A stretch of 64,000 nt of DNA from Vibrio diazotrophicus. GTDB taxonomy: Bacteria; Pseudomonadota; Gammaproteobacteria; Enterobacterales; Vibrionaceae. Below are positions 8,770 through 17,411 of the stretch, piece after piece. The stretch is taken from NCBI RefSeq assembly GCF_038452265.1, contig NZ_CP151843.1, forward strand, positions 496,001 through 560,000, in the 5' to 3' direction. The notes under the pieces were generated by a model. It was not told where the DNA came from, did no database searches, and saw only the letters and a list, made by a program, of their open reading frames with translations. A program made the position numbers and the translations under genes. Position 1 is the stretch's first letter. Every line of letters begins with the position of its first letter.

Positions 8770-8988
8770 GTCTGGTCTCCCAATAGATAACCATAGTGAT
8801 ACTCCTTATTAGAAAACAACACCTTATGTGCTGATTCGTTACTAGGTTAACGGTCGGAGTTTCACTAAGTAAAATTGATAATATTAAAAGCCCTTATCAA
8901 TTATGTTGATATGCTGTGTTTAGTCGGTAGAATGCAACCGAATGCTCATAGAAGAGCAAGAGGATTTGGTAAAAGGAGAAAGAGTGCG
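8770..8988. promoter_or_regulatory. Divergent promoter region between the FNT-CBS gene and a LysR regulator
   Basis: The 219-base gap lies between two genes reading away from one another, one of them a LysR-type regulator. That arrangement usually means the regulator binds here to control both genes. No defined T-N11-A operator was singled out, so this is inference from layout. Confidence 0.45.
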
Positions 8989-9894
8989 ATGAGATATTCA
9001 CTGAAGCAGTTGGCTGTATTTGATGCTGTTGCCGACACCGGCAGTGTCAGTGTTGCTGCAGAGAAATTGGCTTTAACTCAATCGGCAACAAGTATGTCAC
9101 TAGCACAATTGGAAAAAATGCTTGGCCGCCCGCTCTTTGAACGCCAAGGTAAACAAATGGCGTTAACGCATTGGGGCATGTGGCTTCGTCCAAAGGCTAA
9201 GCGTTTATTACAAGACGCTCAGCAGATTGAAATGGGCTTTTACGATCAGCAATTAGTCAGTGGTGAGATTTCTATCGGAGCCAGTCAAACGCCCGCAGAA
9301 CACTTGGTGCCAGACCTCATAAGTATTATTGATAACGACTTCCCTGAGATCCGAATCGATCTGAGCGTAAAAAGTACCCAAGCGGTTATTGAAGGTGTAC
9401 TGGACTATAAATTTGATTTAGGCATCATCGAAGGTCGCAGCGATGACAACCGTATCCATCAGGAAGAGTGGTGTAGAGATCATTTAACTGTCATTGCTTC
9501 TTCACATCATCCTTTTGCAAAACGTGCCACGGTCAGTCTCGCTCAGTTAGAACAAGCCAAATGGGTTCTACGAGAAAGAGGTTCGGGCACTAGAAAAACT
9601 TTTGATAGTTCTATTCACCATTTAGTGGAAGATCTGGATGTGTGGCGAGAATACGAACACGTACCTGTTCTTCGTAGCCTAGTTGCCAATGGTCCTTATC
9701 TTACCTGCCTGCCGTATTTGGACGTAGAACGTTACATTGAAATGGGAAAACTGGTTGCGTTAAATGTGCCCGAGCTAAATATGGAGAGAACACTTTCATT
9801 TATTTGGCGAGCCGATATGGCCGAAAACCCTTTAGCAGAATGCATTATGCGTGAAGGCTTTAGGATGATGAAAGGGCGATCGCTTTTCCTATAA
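8989..9894 (+). CDS. LysR-family transcriptional regulator (YeiE-like)
   Basis: A 301-residue LysR protein: an N-terminal winged helix-turn-helix ('LAVFDAVADTGSVSVAAEKL' to about residue 60) and a substrate-binding domain of two Rossmann-like lobes. 'LRERGSGTRKTFD' and the start 'MRYSLKQLAVFDAV' recall the YeiE/CysB-like branch. The start at 8989 is selected because it follows AAAGGAG and gives a normal LysR N-terminus; the longer frame from 8875 adds unsupported residues. It is divergent to the FNT-CBS transporter and is the likely regulator of it, responding to an anion or small metabolite. Confidence 0.88.
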   Translation: MRYSLKQLAVFDAVADTGSVSVAAEKLALTQSATSMSLAQLEKMLGRPLFERQGKQMALTHWGMWLRPKAKRLLQDAQQIEMGFYDQQLVSGEISIGASQTPAEHLVPDLISIIDNDFPEIRIDLSVKSTQAVIEGVLDYKFDLGIIEGRSDDNRIHQEEWCRDHLTVIASSHHPFAKRATVSLAQLEQAKWVLRERGSGTRKTFDSSIHHLVEDLDVWREYEHVPVLRSLVANGPYLTCLPYLDVERYIEMGKLVALNVPELNMERTLSFIWRADMAENPLAECIMREGFRMMKGRSLFL

Positions 9895-10029
9895 AATATC
9901 TGCTCATACGTGCTACTTTTATCTTTGTAAGTTGATGCAGTCAGCCACTAGATGGTTCATTACGGTTTGTGTTGATTTATCGTTTGCGTCACTAAAAATG
10001 TGTAACAAGATTATAGTGTACATTTTATA

Positions 10030-10045
10030 TGTGATTTATATCACT
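10030..10045. promoter_or_regulatory. Possible CRP (or FNR-like) binding site
   Basis: TGTGA at 10030-10034, six bases, then TCACT at 10041-10045 matches the TGTGA-N6-TCACA layout with one mismatch. It lies about 85 bases upstream of the DUF1097 gene start at 10129, a sensible position for an activator site. Only the sequence match supports it. Confidence 0.45.
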
Positions 10046-10128
10046 TTATAGTGGCATCACTACCTTTAGTATCTATGCTCAATTCACTGATGCGGTTAAC
10101 AAGCAAAAGCCGCTTCCTAGAGGGTATG

Positions 10129-10623
10129 ATGAGCACACTTTTAGCAATCGCAATCACGACTGGTATCCTTTCTGGCATATGGGGATGGGTAGCCGTTTCA
10201 TTTGGTTTACTCTCTTGGGCAGGATTTCTGGGCTGCACTAGCTACTTCGCTGCACCCAAAGACGGTGTTCGCGGCTTACTGGAAAGTTATGCGACGAACC
10301 TGACGGGTGTTTTCTGGGCGATGGTCATTATCAGTGGTGCTCAGTATATGTCTATCGACATTCTTGGCTACGTATTGACCGGCATCGTATCATTCTTGAT
10401 GTGTATTCAAGCGAAAAAGCAATGGCTTAGTTATATCCCAGGAACATTTATTGGCTGTTGTGCCACGTTTGCTGCAAGTGGCGAATGGCAAATTGTGATT
10501 CCATCATTATTGCTAGGTGGTGCGTTTGGTTTTTCAATGAAAGCGAGTGGGTTATGGCTGCATAAACGTGCATCAACAGAAAAATCACCTCACCATTCAG
10601 TGATAAATGAACAAGCTCAGTGA
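10129..10623 (+). CDS. DUF1097 family inner membrane protein (YcdZ-like)
   Basis: About 164 residues with five predicted hydrophobic helices ('LLAIAITTGILSGIWGWVAV', 'FGLLSWAGFLGCTSYFA', 'GVFWAMVIISGAQ', 'ILGYVLTGIVSFLMCI', 'VIPSLLLGGAFGFSMKASG'). The pattern 'TSYFAAP..G..GLL.S...NLTGVFWA' fits DUF1097/YcdZ, an inner membrane family of unknown transport role. Two adjacent ATGs at 10126 and 10129 follow a GAGGG ribosome site; the in-frame one with the best family length is given. A CRP-like site and a strong terminator bracket the gene, so it is a single-gene unit. Confidence 0.8.
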   Translation: MSTLLAIAITTGILSGIWGWVAVSFGLLSWAGFLGCTSYFAAPKDGVRGLLESYATNLTGVFWAMVIISGAQYMSIDILGYVLTGIVSFLMCIQAKKQWLSYIPGTFIGCCATFAASGEWQIVIPSLLLGGAFGFSMKASGLWLHKRASTEKSPHHSVINEQAQ

Positions 10624-10689
10624 GTAATATCTAGTATCAATATTTCTTATATTTCTCTTCAATTGTTATTTGAATAGGTTATTAATAGC

Positions 10690-10720
10690 AAAAAGGCATA
10701 CCCCAAAGTATGCCTTTTTT
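10690..10720. terminator. Bidirectional intrinsic terminator
   Basis: AAAAAGGCATAC (10690-10701) pairs with GTATGCCTTTTTT (10708-10720). Flanking A and T runs make it usable in both directions between the convergent DUF1097 and OLD-family genes. Confidence 0.88.
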
Positions 10721-10752
10721 GCTAATGCTCACTTGAGCAAATTAATAGAGTG

Positions 10753-12384
10753 TTATGTATTACCATTGGCCATAGTGATTACGCGTTTTAGCGTCCAGCG
10801 AAGAAGCACGGGGATGCATTCCACGCCACCAGCTTCACAATGAGAAACAATGGCTAATGCCAGATCCGGTTTAGCATGTTTTTTGAGCACTCTTGTGACC
10901 ACTTTTTTGGCAGGGATAGGTTGGTCATGCGGGATCTTCACCATGTCTTTAAAGAAAAATTCAAAGCCGTGTGAGTAAAGGAAGTGTTCTATGTCTTTGT
11001 CTGGTAATTCAGTTAAACGATGTCTTTGTTGATCATGCTCAAGCATATTGATAACCGTTGCTGAGTACTTTTTCCCAGCTGAGTCGCCATCAGTGACCAC
11101 ATGCCAATCGATACCAAATGATTTGGCCACCTTAATCAAAGACTTGAGTCCAGATTGCGCGAATTCGATGATCTGCACACCTTCAGCAGCTAGGTTATAA
11201 CCGCATTGTCTTGCCAGTTCGCTGAACAACCAAACTTCTGTTTCACCTTCGACTAATAACCAGCAACGAGCAAAAAGAGCGCCAGTACGATGGAAGCGGA
11301 TGTGGAAACCAATTCGTCTAAGTTCGTCTTGCCCGAATCCTTTTATTGGCATTGAAGTGGCAATGGTTTTGTCAGATTTACGCACTAATCGGCGAATTGA
11401 ATGAATGGGAACAGAACCTAATAACTCACCACTATTGGTGGTTAATATTTTTTGCATTGGTAACAGTTCGAGCAAGCTCCATGCTCTAGCCAGATGAGTA
11501 GGGTGCAAACGGCCTTCTGGATCTTCGACGATCAATATAGGCCTAGCGCAGCGGCGAATATCTTGTGGTCCTTTTGCTTGCAAGTAAGCATTGAGAAGTC
11601 CTAAGAATAAAAGCCGTGTTTGTCTGTCTTTCGTCTCACCGACAATTTGCTTCAAACTTTTTCCGTTGGTCGGTGTTGAATAAACCAAACTGTCTCGCTC
11701 TAGGCGAGGATTTTTTCGGCTCTGACTTTTAAACGAAAAATAGTGGTCAACCAATGCATTCATCGCATTTAGGCTGCTTCGCATTTCACCCTTGTTAACG
11801 TGACCGGGAATGGCCATTAGGCGACGGCAGGTATTATCAATGCGTTTTTCAACCCGTTCATTTTCACTGTTGGTTTTACCAAATGGTCGAATGAAACGGC
11901 GTGAGTCGCGCAGACGAATGACAGGATGCAAGCTCATCAACTCGCGAGCCAGTTTCTCACTATGATGGACAGCAATTGGGTTGCCTTTTAAATCGAGAAA
12001 AGTATAGGTAGTGGCTATATCGTATTTAACTCGAGAAGCGCTAACGCGATAAATAATGCGATGCATACCTTCTTCGTCTTCACACCATATAGGCTTTAAC
12101 TTTCTGTATCGACCCGCCCGGTATTCGTTTTTGTCTGTAGTGACAAAGCTCAGCACGATTTGTAAATTTTGAGTTTGTGGATGGGAGACGGCGTAATCTA
12201 CATGAAAGTCTTGTAATTCAAACTGATAAAGCTCAGAAGATGCGGGTAACATGACTGAAAGAGCATCGAGCAAAGATGATTTGCCCCACGTGTTTTCACC
12301 AATCAAGGTTGTTAATTCATCAAATGAAAGAGATAAGCGACGAATACCTCGAAAACCAGAAATTTCGATACGTTCTAATAGCAT
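10753..12384 (-). CDS. OLD-family ATP-dependent endonuclease (AAA ATPase plus TOPRIM)
   Basis: The 543-residue product has an N-terminal ABC/SMC-like ATPase domain, with a Walker A motif G-E-N-T-W-G-K-S at about residues 32-39 and a 'RPILIVEDPEGRLHP' Walker B/D-loop region near 285-300. The C-terminal TOPRIM domain shows 'CWLLVEGETEVWLFSEL' and 'DGDSAGKKYS'. This is the class 2 OLD nuclease layout, as in YbjD. OLD proteins cut or nick DNA using metal and ATP and can act in phage defence or DNA processing. No UvrD-like helicase lies next to it, so it is not a Gabija pair. The start at 12384 follows GAGGAG; the ATG at 12399 lacks such spacing. Confidence 0.88.
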   Translation of the reverse strand: MLLERIEISGFRGIRRLSLSFDELTTLIGENTWGKSSLLDALSVMLPASSELYQFELQDFHVDYAVSHPQTQNLQIVLSFVTTDKNEYRAGRYRKLKPIWCEDEEGMHRIIYRVSASRVKYDIATTYTFLDLKGNPIAVHHSEKLARELMSLHPVIRLRDSRRFIRPFGKTNSENERVEKRIDNTCRRLMAIPGHVNKGEMRSSLNAMNALVDHYFSFKSQSRKNPRLERDSLVYSTPTNGKSLKQIVGETKDRQTRLLFLGLLNAYLQAKGPQDIRRCARPILIVEDPEGRLHPTHLARAWSLLELLPMQKILTTNSGELLGSVPIHSIRRLVRKSDKTIATSMPIKGFGQDELRRIGFHIRFHRTGALFARCWLLVEGETEVWLFSELARQCGYNLAAEGVQIIEFAQSGLKSLIKVAKSFGIDWHVVTDGDSAGKKYSATVINMLEHDQQRHRLTELPDKDIEHFLYSHGFEFFFKDMVKIPHDQPIPAKKVVTRVLKKHAKPDLALAIVSHCEAGGVECIPVLLRWTLKRVITMANGNT

Positions 12385-12399
12385 CGGCCAACTCCTCAT

Positions 12400-12632
12400 G
12401 CCTCGGATACCAAGGAGGCTAGTTATGATTTTTATTTAAGCATAATGTAAAACTGCAATATAAGCAGACGGTTACCTCACATAAACCTTATAAGTGGTTT
12501 AAGTGTTGATAAATCAAGCGATGCGTTGATGTCAAACTTCCCAAGTTTCTTTGCATTATCGTTTCATTACTATCACGAATCTGTCATGATCTGTGCGCTA
12601 GGATTAGAGTGAAAGAAAAGAGAACACACAAT
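12400..12632. other. Divergent intergenic region upstream of OLD and 5'-nucleotidase genes
   Basis: The two flanking genes read outward, so promoters for both should be here. I see no specific operator and no small gene. Confidence 0.4.
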
Positions 12633-14378
12633 ATGAAAAATAGAAAAGACACGAAAAAAGTAACGTCAATCACTCTGGCACACATCAACGATACCCATTC
12701 TTATTTTGAACCTACGTCATTACAGTTAACTTTAGATATCAATGGTAAGACACTCACGCCTTTCGTTAGTGCTGGTGGATTTGCTCGTATTGCAACACGA
12801 GTGCAGCAATTGCGCGAAGATGCACGCCGTATGGAAAAAGGGTTTATCTTTTTGCATGCAGGAGACTGCTTTCAAGGCACATTGTATTTCTCCTTATTTA
12901 AAGGAAAGGCAAACGCAGACATGCTAAACGCAATTGGCTTAGACGCGATGGCATTGGGTAACCATGAACTTGATATGGGGAATGAACCGGTCGCTATCTT
13001 TGCCAAGCGTACCAACTTTCCTCTTCTGTGCGGAAACTGGGATCTTTCTAATGAGCGTTCAAATAAACAACATCGCTTATCAGATAATGAATCGGTTAAA
13101 TCGTTTAACCCAACATTGGGTTGTGCCAATTGGATTACCAAAAATGTAGATGGTAGCAACATCGCTATCTTCGGTCTTTCATTAGACAAAATGGTCGATA
13201 TCGCAAACCCTGATAGCGATACGCCGTTTATGAATGCATTAGAAACAGCAAAGAATACGGTCGAACAAATACATAAGGCGGGTATCAACAAAATTATCCT
13301 GTTGAGCCACCTTGGATATGACGCAGACAAAGAACTTGCACGACAAGTGAATGGCATCAGTGTCATCGTTGGTGGTCATAGCCATGTGCTACAGGGCGAT
13401 TTCAGCGCTTTAGGGTTAGAAACTCAAGAAGAGTATGGCCAACGCATTAACAACACATATGTTGTTCAATCTGGTTTGTATGCGTTAGCGCTGGGACATT
13501 GCCAAATTGATTTTGATGATCAAGGTAATGTGATTAGTTTCGATGGTCGCAATGAGCTGCTGCTAGGGCGTCGTCTGTTTATTGATGCAAGTATGAGTGA
13601 AGCGGGCAGCGATGGTGCGCACCTAGAAGCTTGCGAATACGTAAACAATCATCCAAATGTGGTGGTTTGTAAAAAAGATCCTGATGTACAGGGCATTTTG
13701 ATCAACAAATATATTCCTAGAGTCAGAGAGCTTCAGACTCAGATGATCGCGGAAGCTCATAACTCATTGAGACATGTACGTGTGCCCGATGAAAATGGCC
13801 CAAGTGAACTCGCGCCTTTAGTCGCGCAGTCATTTGTACATGCTATGCGTGAGCGTGGACATCAAGTGCAGTTTGCTATTCACAATGCTGGTGGTGTACG
13901 AACCTCCATCCAACCGGGCAAACTCTCGGTTGCCGACATTGCAGGAAAGTTATTGCCGTTTGCCGTACCGATTGGCGTTTATTCTGTGAAAGGGAAAACA
14001 ATCGCACTCACACTTGAAGGTGCTATTAATAACGCAATAAACAATGGTGTTGATGGTACAGGTTCGGGAAGCTATCCCTATACTCACAACTTAAGCTACC
14101 GATATCACGCAGATAAACCTGTTGGTCAGCGCATCAAAGACTTAAAGATCTGTATTGATGATGAATGGCAACTTGTTGAAACTGATACAGTTTATTGTGG
14201 TACATCATCTGCCTATACGATGAAAGGTAAAGAAGGCTATGATGCAATAACTGCAATGAAAGGTGAGGGTTACGTAAGTAACGTTTCAATGGCAGATGCC
14301 TTTATTGGCTTACTGTCAGCTCAGCCAGAGCTGTTAAATAACAGACCAATAGAGCAATTACATAGCCACAACGAATAA
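12633..14378 (+). CDS. Bifunctional metallophosphatase/5'-nucleotidase
   Basis: About 581 residues with the calcineurin-like phosphoesterase domain first and the 5'-nucleotidase C-terminal domain second. Metal-binding motifs are visible: 'HINDTHSYFEP', 'HAGDCFQGTLY', 'ALGNHELDMG', 'LLSHLGYDAD' and 'VGGHSHVLQGDF'. The C-terminal substrate domain carries 'IHNAGGVRTSIQPGKLSVADI' region residues. The enzyme removes phosphate from nucleotides or related esters. Most relatives are secreted; here no signal peptide is seen, whether starting at the ATG at 12633 or the GTG at 12609, so the product may stay in the cytoplasm or the real start may be missed. Confidence 0.88.
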   Translation: MKNRKDTKKVTSITLAHINDTHSYFEPTSLQLTLDINGKTLTPFVSAGGFARIATRVQQLREDARRMEKGFIFLHAGDCFQGTLYFSLFKGKANADMLNAIGLDAMALGNHELDMGNEPVAIFAKRTNFPLLCGNWDLSNERSNKQHRLSDNESVKSFNPTLGCANWITKNVDGSNIAIFGLSLDKMVDIANPDSDTPFMNALETAKNTVEQIHKAGINKIILLSHLGYDADKELARQVNGISVIVGGHSHVLQGDFSALGLETQEEYGQRINNTYVVQSGLYALALGHCQIDFDDQGNVISFDGRNELLLGRRLFIDASMSEAGSDGAHLEACEYVNNHPNVVVCKKDPDVQGILINKYIPRVRELQTQMIAEAHNSLRHVRVPDENGPSELAPLVAQSFVHAMRERGHQVQFAIHNAGGVRTSIQPGKLSVADIAGKLLPFAVPIGVYSVKGKTIALTLEGAINNAINNGVDGTGSGSYPYTHNLSYRYHADKPVGQRIKDLKICIDDEWQLVETDTVYCGTSSAYTMKGKEGYDAITAMKGEGYVSNVSMADAFIGLLSAQPELLNNRPIEQLHSHNE

Positions 14379-14447
14379 CATGGCATAATGTTTGCTGGTT
14401 AAGTTTCAGTCTTTATTTCTCAAAATACGAGAAGGAAAGGGGGAAAC

Positions 14448-14543
14448 ATGTGGTTTCAAGACTGGTTTGATACAGCAGTTGTCGTAGGGTGGATAGGTGC
14501 GTGGTCCGCGTTAGTGTACTTATTACCCATTGCTGGTTTTTAA
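14448..14543 (+). CDS. Small membrane protein, 31 residues
   Basis: A short frame reading MWFQDWFDTAVVVGWIGAWS and then ALVYLLPIAGF. It is preceded by a strong purine-rich ribosome site (AAGGAAAGGGGG) six bases before the ATG and followed within 35 bases by an intrinsic terminator. One hydrophobic helix spans nearly its full length. I do not recognise the family; it is not CydX by sequence. Its placement, with its own ribosome site and terminator, argues for a real small protein, possibly a subunit or modulator of a membrane complex. Confidence 0.6.
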   Translation: MWFQDWFDTAVVVGWIGAWSALVYLLPIAGF

Positions 14544-14574
14544 AATTTGCCAAGCTGTTTAAGGCATAAGAAGG

Positions 14575-14600
14575 AAGGAGCTATCAAAGGCTCCTTTTTT
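14575..14600 (+). terminator. Intrinsic terminator after the small membrane-protein gene
   Basis: AAGGAGC (14575-14581) and GCTCCTT (14590-14596) form a stem followed by six Ts ending at 14600. Confidence 0.85.
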
Positions 14601-14641
14601 GATCCTCATACTAGACGCTAAAAGCAGTGAGGAGTTAAATT

Positions 14642-14902
14642 TTCGCATTACCTGGATTGCGATCATTGTTCTTTGTTTTACAGGGAATGATGCATAATTT
14701 TATCTATCTTAAGCCAGCACTGTCCCTCATTATGCTGTTTATTGGTTTGAAAATGTTGTTGGTGGGCTCCTCATGGGAAATTCCGACCTAAATTTCTTTG
14801 CTTGTTCTTCTATTCACAATGACTGTGGCAGTGCTGTGTTTAGTCATAAAACAGAAGTCGTTAGAGAGAAATGAGTTAATTCACGTAAAATCAGAGGAAT
14901 AG
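14642..14902 (+). pseudogene. C-terminal remnant of a TerC-family membrane protein
   Basis: Reading from 14642 gives FALPGLRSLFFVLQGMMH, then NFIYLKPALSLIMLFIGLKM and LLVGSSWEIPT, then a TAA at 14789-14791, then ISLLVLLFTMTVAVLCLVI to a TAG at 14902. The stretch is the C-terminal end of the TerC/Alx family (the 'GLRSLFF.L.GMM..F.YLK..LSLIL.FIG.KMLL' signature). The N-terminal two thirds are missing; an intrinsic terminator of the preceding unit lies immediately upstream. One in-frame stop interrupts the penultimate helix region. It is therefore a truncated, decaying fossil of a tellurite-resistance-like membrane gene. Confidence 0.75.
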
Positions 14903-15216
14903 GGCTTTATCTTACAGTGTGTAAGTCGCAGAGAAGTAATGGGATAGTGTTGGCAAAATAGTTAAATTTTCATTTGTTAACAAGCTGTATAAATTTATTA
15001 GTCCATGATCGCTTGTGGAATAATTAGTCAGTTCGAATTCGGTTTGCTGGTTTTTTAGTCATGTAATTTGATTTTATATTTTGTGGTATGTAAACAGCTT
15101 GTTTCATTAGAATATCTAATTCGAATATCCAAATTTTGTCATTTTTTAACGGGCAAATTATTACCTATCATTGCTGAAAATACAGAAAGTTACCGGATTT
15201 ATTAAGAGAGGCTATC
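14903..15216. other. AT-rich intergenic region
   Basis: About 310 bases with no convincing gene. Repeated TTCGAAT-type elements occur at about 15034-15040 and 15119-15126. It presumably carries the promoter of the small gene at 15217, whose ribosome site is AGAGAGG. Confidence 0.4.
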
Positions 15217-15408
15217 ATGGCACAAGCAATGTATATGGGTAGTGTAGCAACGACCACCTCTATGGATAAAAAAACCTATGCGGTTAACTTCAAAGGATTG
15301 ATAGCTCATTTGATTGATATTTTGTTTGTAGATAACAAACCAGCGACTCATTACTACAGTGCTGATTTGTCTAGCCATATCCAACGTGATATTGGTCTGC
15401 AGCGTTAA
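15217..15408 (+). CDS. Small protein, 63 residues, DUF1127-like tail
   Basis: The protein begins MAQAMYMGSVATTTSMDKK and ends 'HYYSADLSSHIQRDIGLQR'. The ending resembles the DUF1127 pattern, in which a short arginine-containing 'L..DIGL' segment closes the protein, but the arginine content is low and the assignment is tentative. It has a proper ribosome site (AGAGAGG) and an intrinsic terminator 18 bases after the stop, so it is likely a real single-gene unit. Related small proteins are RNA- or stress-linked in some bacteria; nothing more can be said here. Confidence 0.6.
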   Translation: MAQAMYMGSVATTTSMDKKTYAVNFKGLIAHLIDILFVDNKPATHYYSADLSSHIQRDIGLQR

Positions 15409-15425
15409 TCAAATGCGTACGAATT

Positions 15426-15461
15426 AAAAAGCCGAAAACTCTAAGAGTCTTCGGCTTTTTT
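15426..15461. terminator. Bidirectional intrinsic terminator
   Basis: AAAAAGCCGAA (15426-15436) pairs with TTCGGCTTTTTT (15450-15461), with an inner ACTC/GAGT extension. It lies between the rightward small gene and the leftward phnA-type gene. Confidence 0.88.
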
Positions 15462-15535
15462 GATCTCTGCAATGCAGTGCGTGGCTTGTGAAATGACTGC
15501 GTCAATATCAGCGATTTCACAAGCAACATCAGGCA

Positions 15536-16102
15536 TTATTTTTTACGGCAGTACTCAGCAATAATGTACATTGACTGACCGTTAGCTTTACCAGAAATAA
15601 GTTTAGGATCATCAGCTAAGCTAATACCGCGTACCACTGTACCTTGCTTAATCACTTGAGATGAACCTTTAATAGGTAGGTCTTTAATGATTGTGACGTC
15701 GTCACCTTTCTTAAGTTCTACACCGTTAACATCGCGTGGTTTCTCTGCGTCATCGTCCATGCCGATTGCAGCCCAGTTTGCGATTTCTTCTTCCATGTAC
15801 ATCATGTCTAGAAGATCTTGTGCCCAGCCTTCAGTCGCCGTCAGACGTTTAAGCTGACGCCATGCAAGCACTTGTACAGGTGGTACTTGGCTCCACATAC
15901 TGTCATTCAGACAACGCCAGTGATTCGCATCTGCCGTCCCTGGTTCTTCGATTTGACTCTTACAAGTCTCGCAAAGCATCGCAGAGTGATCTACGGTAAC
16001 TTGTGTATGTGGCGCAACCACAAACGGAGTTAAAGAAGTTTCAGCAGAGCATAGCTCACATTTAGATTCGCAGCGTTCAAGCAAAGTTGCTTCAGTAGAC
16101 AT
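15536..16102 (-). CDS. PhnA/YjdM family zinc-ribbon protein
   Basis: A 188-residue protein with an N-terminal zinc ribbon (CESKCELC near residue 10 and 'AMLCETCKSQ' near 42) and a C-terminal PhnA domain, 'VNGVELKKGDDVTIIKDLPIKG' region residues through 'GISLADDPKLISGKANGQ'. Despite the old name 'alkylphosphonate uptake', the family has no proven phosphonate role and its function is unknown. The start at 16102 (MSTEATLLERC) has AAGGTGGG six bases upstream; the upstream in-frame GTG overlaps that ribosome site and is rejected. It is a single-gene unit. Confidence 0.87.
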   Translation of the reverse strand: MSTEATLLERCESKCELCSAETSLTPFVVAPHTQVTVDHSAMLCETCKSQIEEPGTADANHWRCLNDSMWSQVPPVQVLAWRQLKRLTATEGWAQDLLDMMYMEEEIANWAAIGMDDDAEKPRDVNGVELKKGDDVTIIKDLPIKGSSQVIKQGTVVRGISLADDPKLISGKANGQSMYIIAEYCRKK

Positions 16103-16272
16103 ATTACCCACCTTTGTAAATTTCGTGAGGGCGTATTATCCACTTTATGCACAGGATTTAAAGGGTTATTGATACAATCTACAAATATCATATACATATA
16201 ACCTATAGTTTTACGTTTATCTTACAAATGGCATAATCGCGCTCCAAGTTAAACTAAGAGTAGAACAGATTT

Positions 16273-17355
16273 GTGGAACTATTAAACACGGAATTACTCG
16301 GTCACCCTCTTCGTCTCGAAGGCTCCATGGCTGGATGGCAGCAATTGTTTTGGAACAATACCTTGGTCTCACAACGGGAAGCCCAAGTTGATGATTCGAC
16401 TACAATCAATCATCACTTTAAGCTGCAAAGAGGCGAGCAGGTCATTGAATGTCGGCTCGAGGTGGATTTAACATGGCAACCTTTTAGTCTCAACTATCGC
16501 GTATTGGTTGATGAGCAGCTTGTTGAAGAGAGCGTCAGAACGGAAAAGGACATCGAGCGACAGGTTCCGTTTACGCCGCCACCTGCTGAAAAACGCTTTA
16601 GTCTGATTGGTATCGTATCGCTTGGTATGAAAGCCCTGAAAAGTGCCAAGTTGATTAAAGTGGTGCTCGCTTCAGCAAGCCTCGCTGCATATTCTTGGTT
16701 GTTCTCTTATCAGTTTGCGTTGGCTTTAATCCTATGCTTAGTGTTTCATGAATACGGTCATGTAAAGGCAATGAAGTATTTTGGTATGCGTACCAAAGGT
16801 ATTTACTTAGTTCCGTTTTTGGGTGGGCTTGCACTGAGTGACGAAAAGATAAACACGCGTTGGCAAGATGTGGTTATCTCGATTATGGGGCCTTGCTTTG
16901 GTTTCATACTGTCGCTGATTTTGTTAGTCGTCTATTGGATAACAGGAAGTCAGTTATGGGCTGCTCTGGCTGTGTTTAACGCGTTCTTAAACCTGTTTAA
17001 TCTGTTGCCTATATTGCCTTTAGATGGCGGGCACGTATTAAAGAGCATTAGCTTTTCGATGAACAGCCGAGTGGGGATGCTGATCTGTATTGTGGCTATT
17101 ATTGGCGGTATTGCGCTTAGCTATGCATTGGGACTAACCTTGCTGGGATTCCTGCTTATCATGGGGTCACTGGATTTGGCATTCGAATGGAAACACAGGC
17201 ATCAAAGCCATCTATTACCTTTAGATAGATATGGGCAGATTGTTTCCTCTGTCTGGTATATAGGATTATTGATAGGCTTAATCAGTATTATTGTGGGCTT
17301 TGCGACTACCGGTGACACCTTGCTCAGCTTACCGCTATTAATACTTGGAACATAA
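16273..17355 (+). CDS. Site-2-type (M50) membrane metalloprotease family protein
   Basis: The 360-residue protein has a soluble N-terminal part of about 115 residues, then several hydrophobic helices. The zinc motif H-E-Y-G-H lies at about residues 159-163 within 'LCLVFHEYGHVKAMKYFGM', and the second motif 'NLLPILPLDGGHVL' supplies the aspartate ligand. This is the architecture of site-2 proteases, which cut within membranes. The start is a GTG at 16273 (GTGGAACTATTA); no better ATG precedes the conserved part. No partner anti-sigma factor or obvious substrate gene lies adjacent, so its target is unknown. Confidence 0.82.
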   Translation: MELLNTELLGHPLRLEGSMAGWQQLFWNNTLVSQREAQVDDSTTINHHFKLQRGEQVIECRLEVDLTWQPFSLNYRVLVDEQLVEESVRTEKDIERQVPFTPPPAEKRFSLIGIVSLGMKALKSAKLIKVVLASASLAAYSWLFSYQFALALILCLVFHEYGHVKAMKYFGMRTKGIYLVPFLGGLALSDEKINTRWQDVVISIMGPCFGFILSLILLVVYWITGSQLWAALAVFNAFLNLFNLLPILPLDGGHVLKSISFSMNSRVGMLICIVAIIGGIALSYALGLTLLGFLLIMGSLDLAFEWKHRHQSHLLPLDRYGQIVSSVWYIGLLIGLISIIVGFATTGDTLLSLPLLILGT

Positions 17356-17388
17356 AGCTTGAGGAAGAGAATCTAGAACTCATATCAG

Positions 17389-17410
17389 AAAGGGAGCATT
17401 TGCTCCCTTT
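17389..17410. terminator. Intrinsic terminator between convergent protease genes
   Basis: AAAGGGAGCA (17389-17398) and TGCTCCCTTT (17401-17410) form a tight hairpin followed by T-rich sequence. It can serve the rightward M50 gene and the leftward M48 gene ending at 17412. Confidence 0.85.
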
Positions 17411-17411
17411 T

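Noticed and set aside
10753..12384. OLD nuclease as half of a Gabija defence system
   Set aside because: No UvrD-like helicase or other defence gene adjoins it; it is flanked by a terminator and an unrelated divergent gene.
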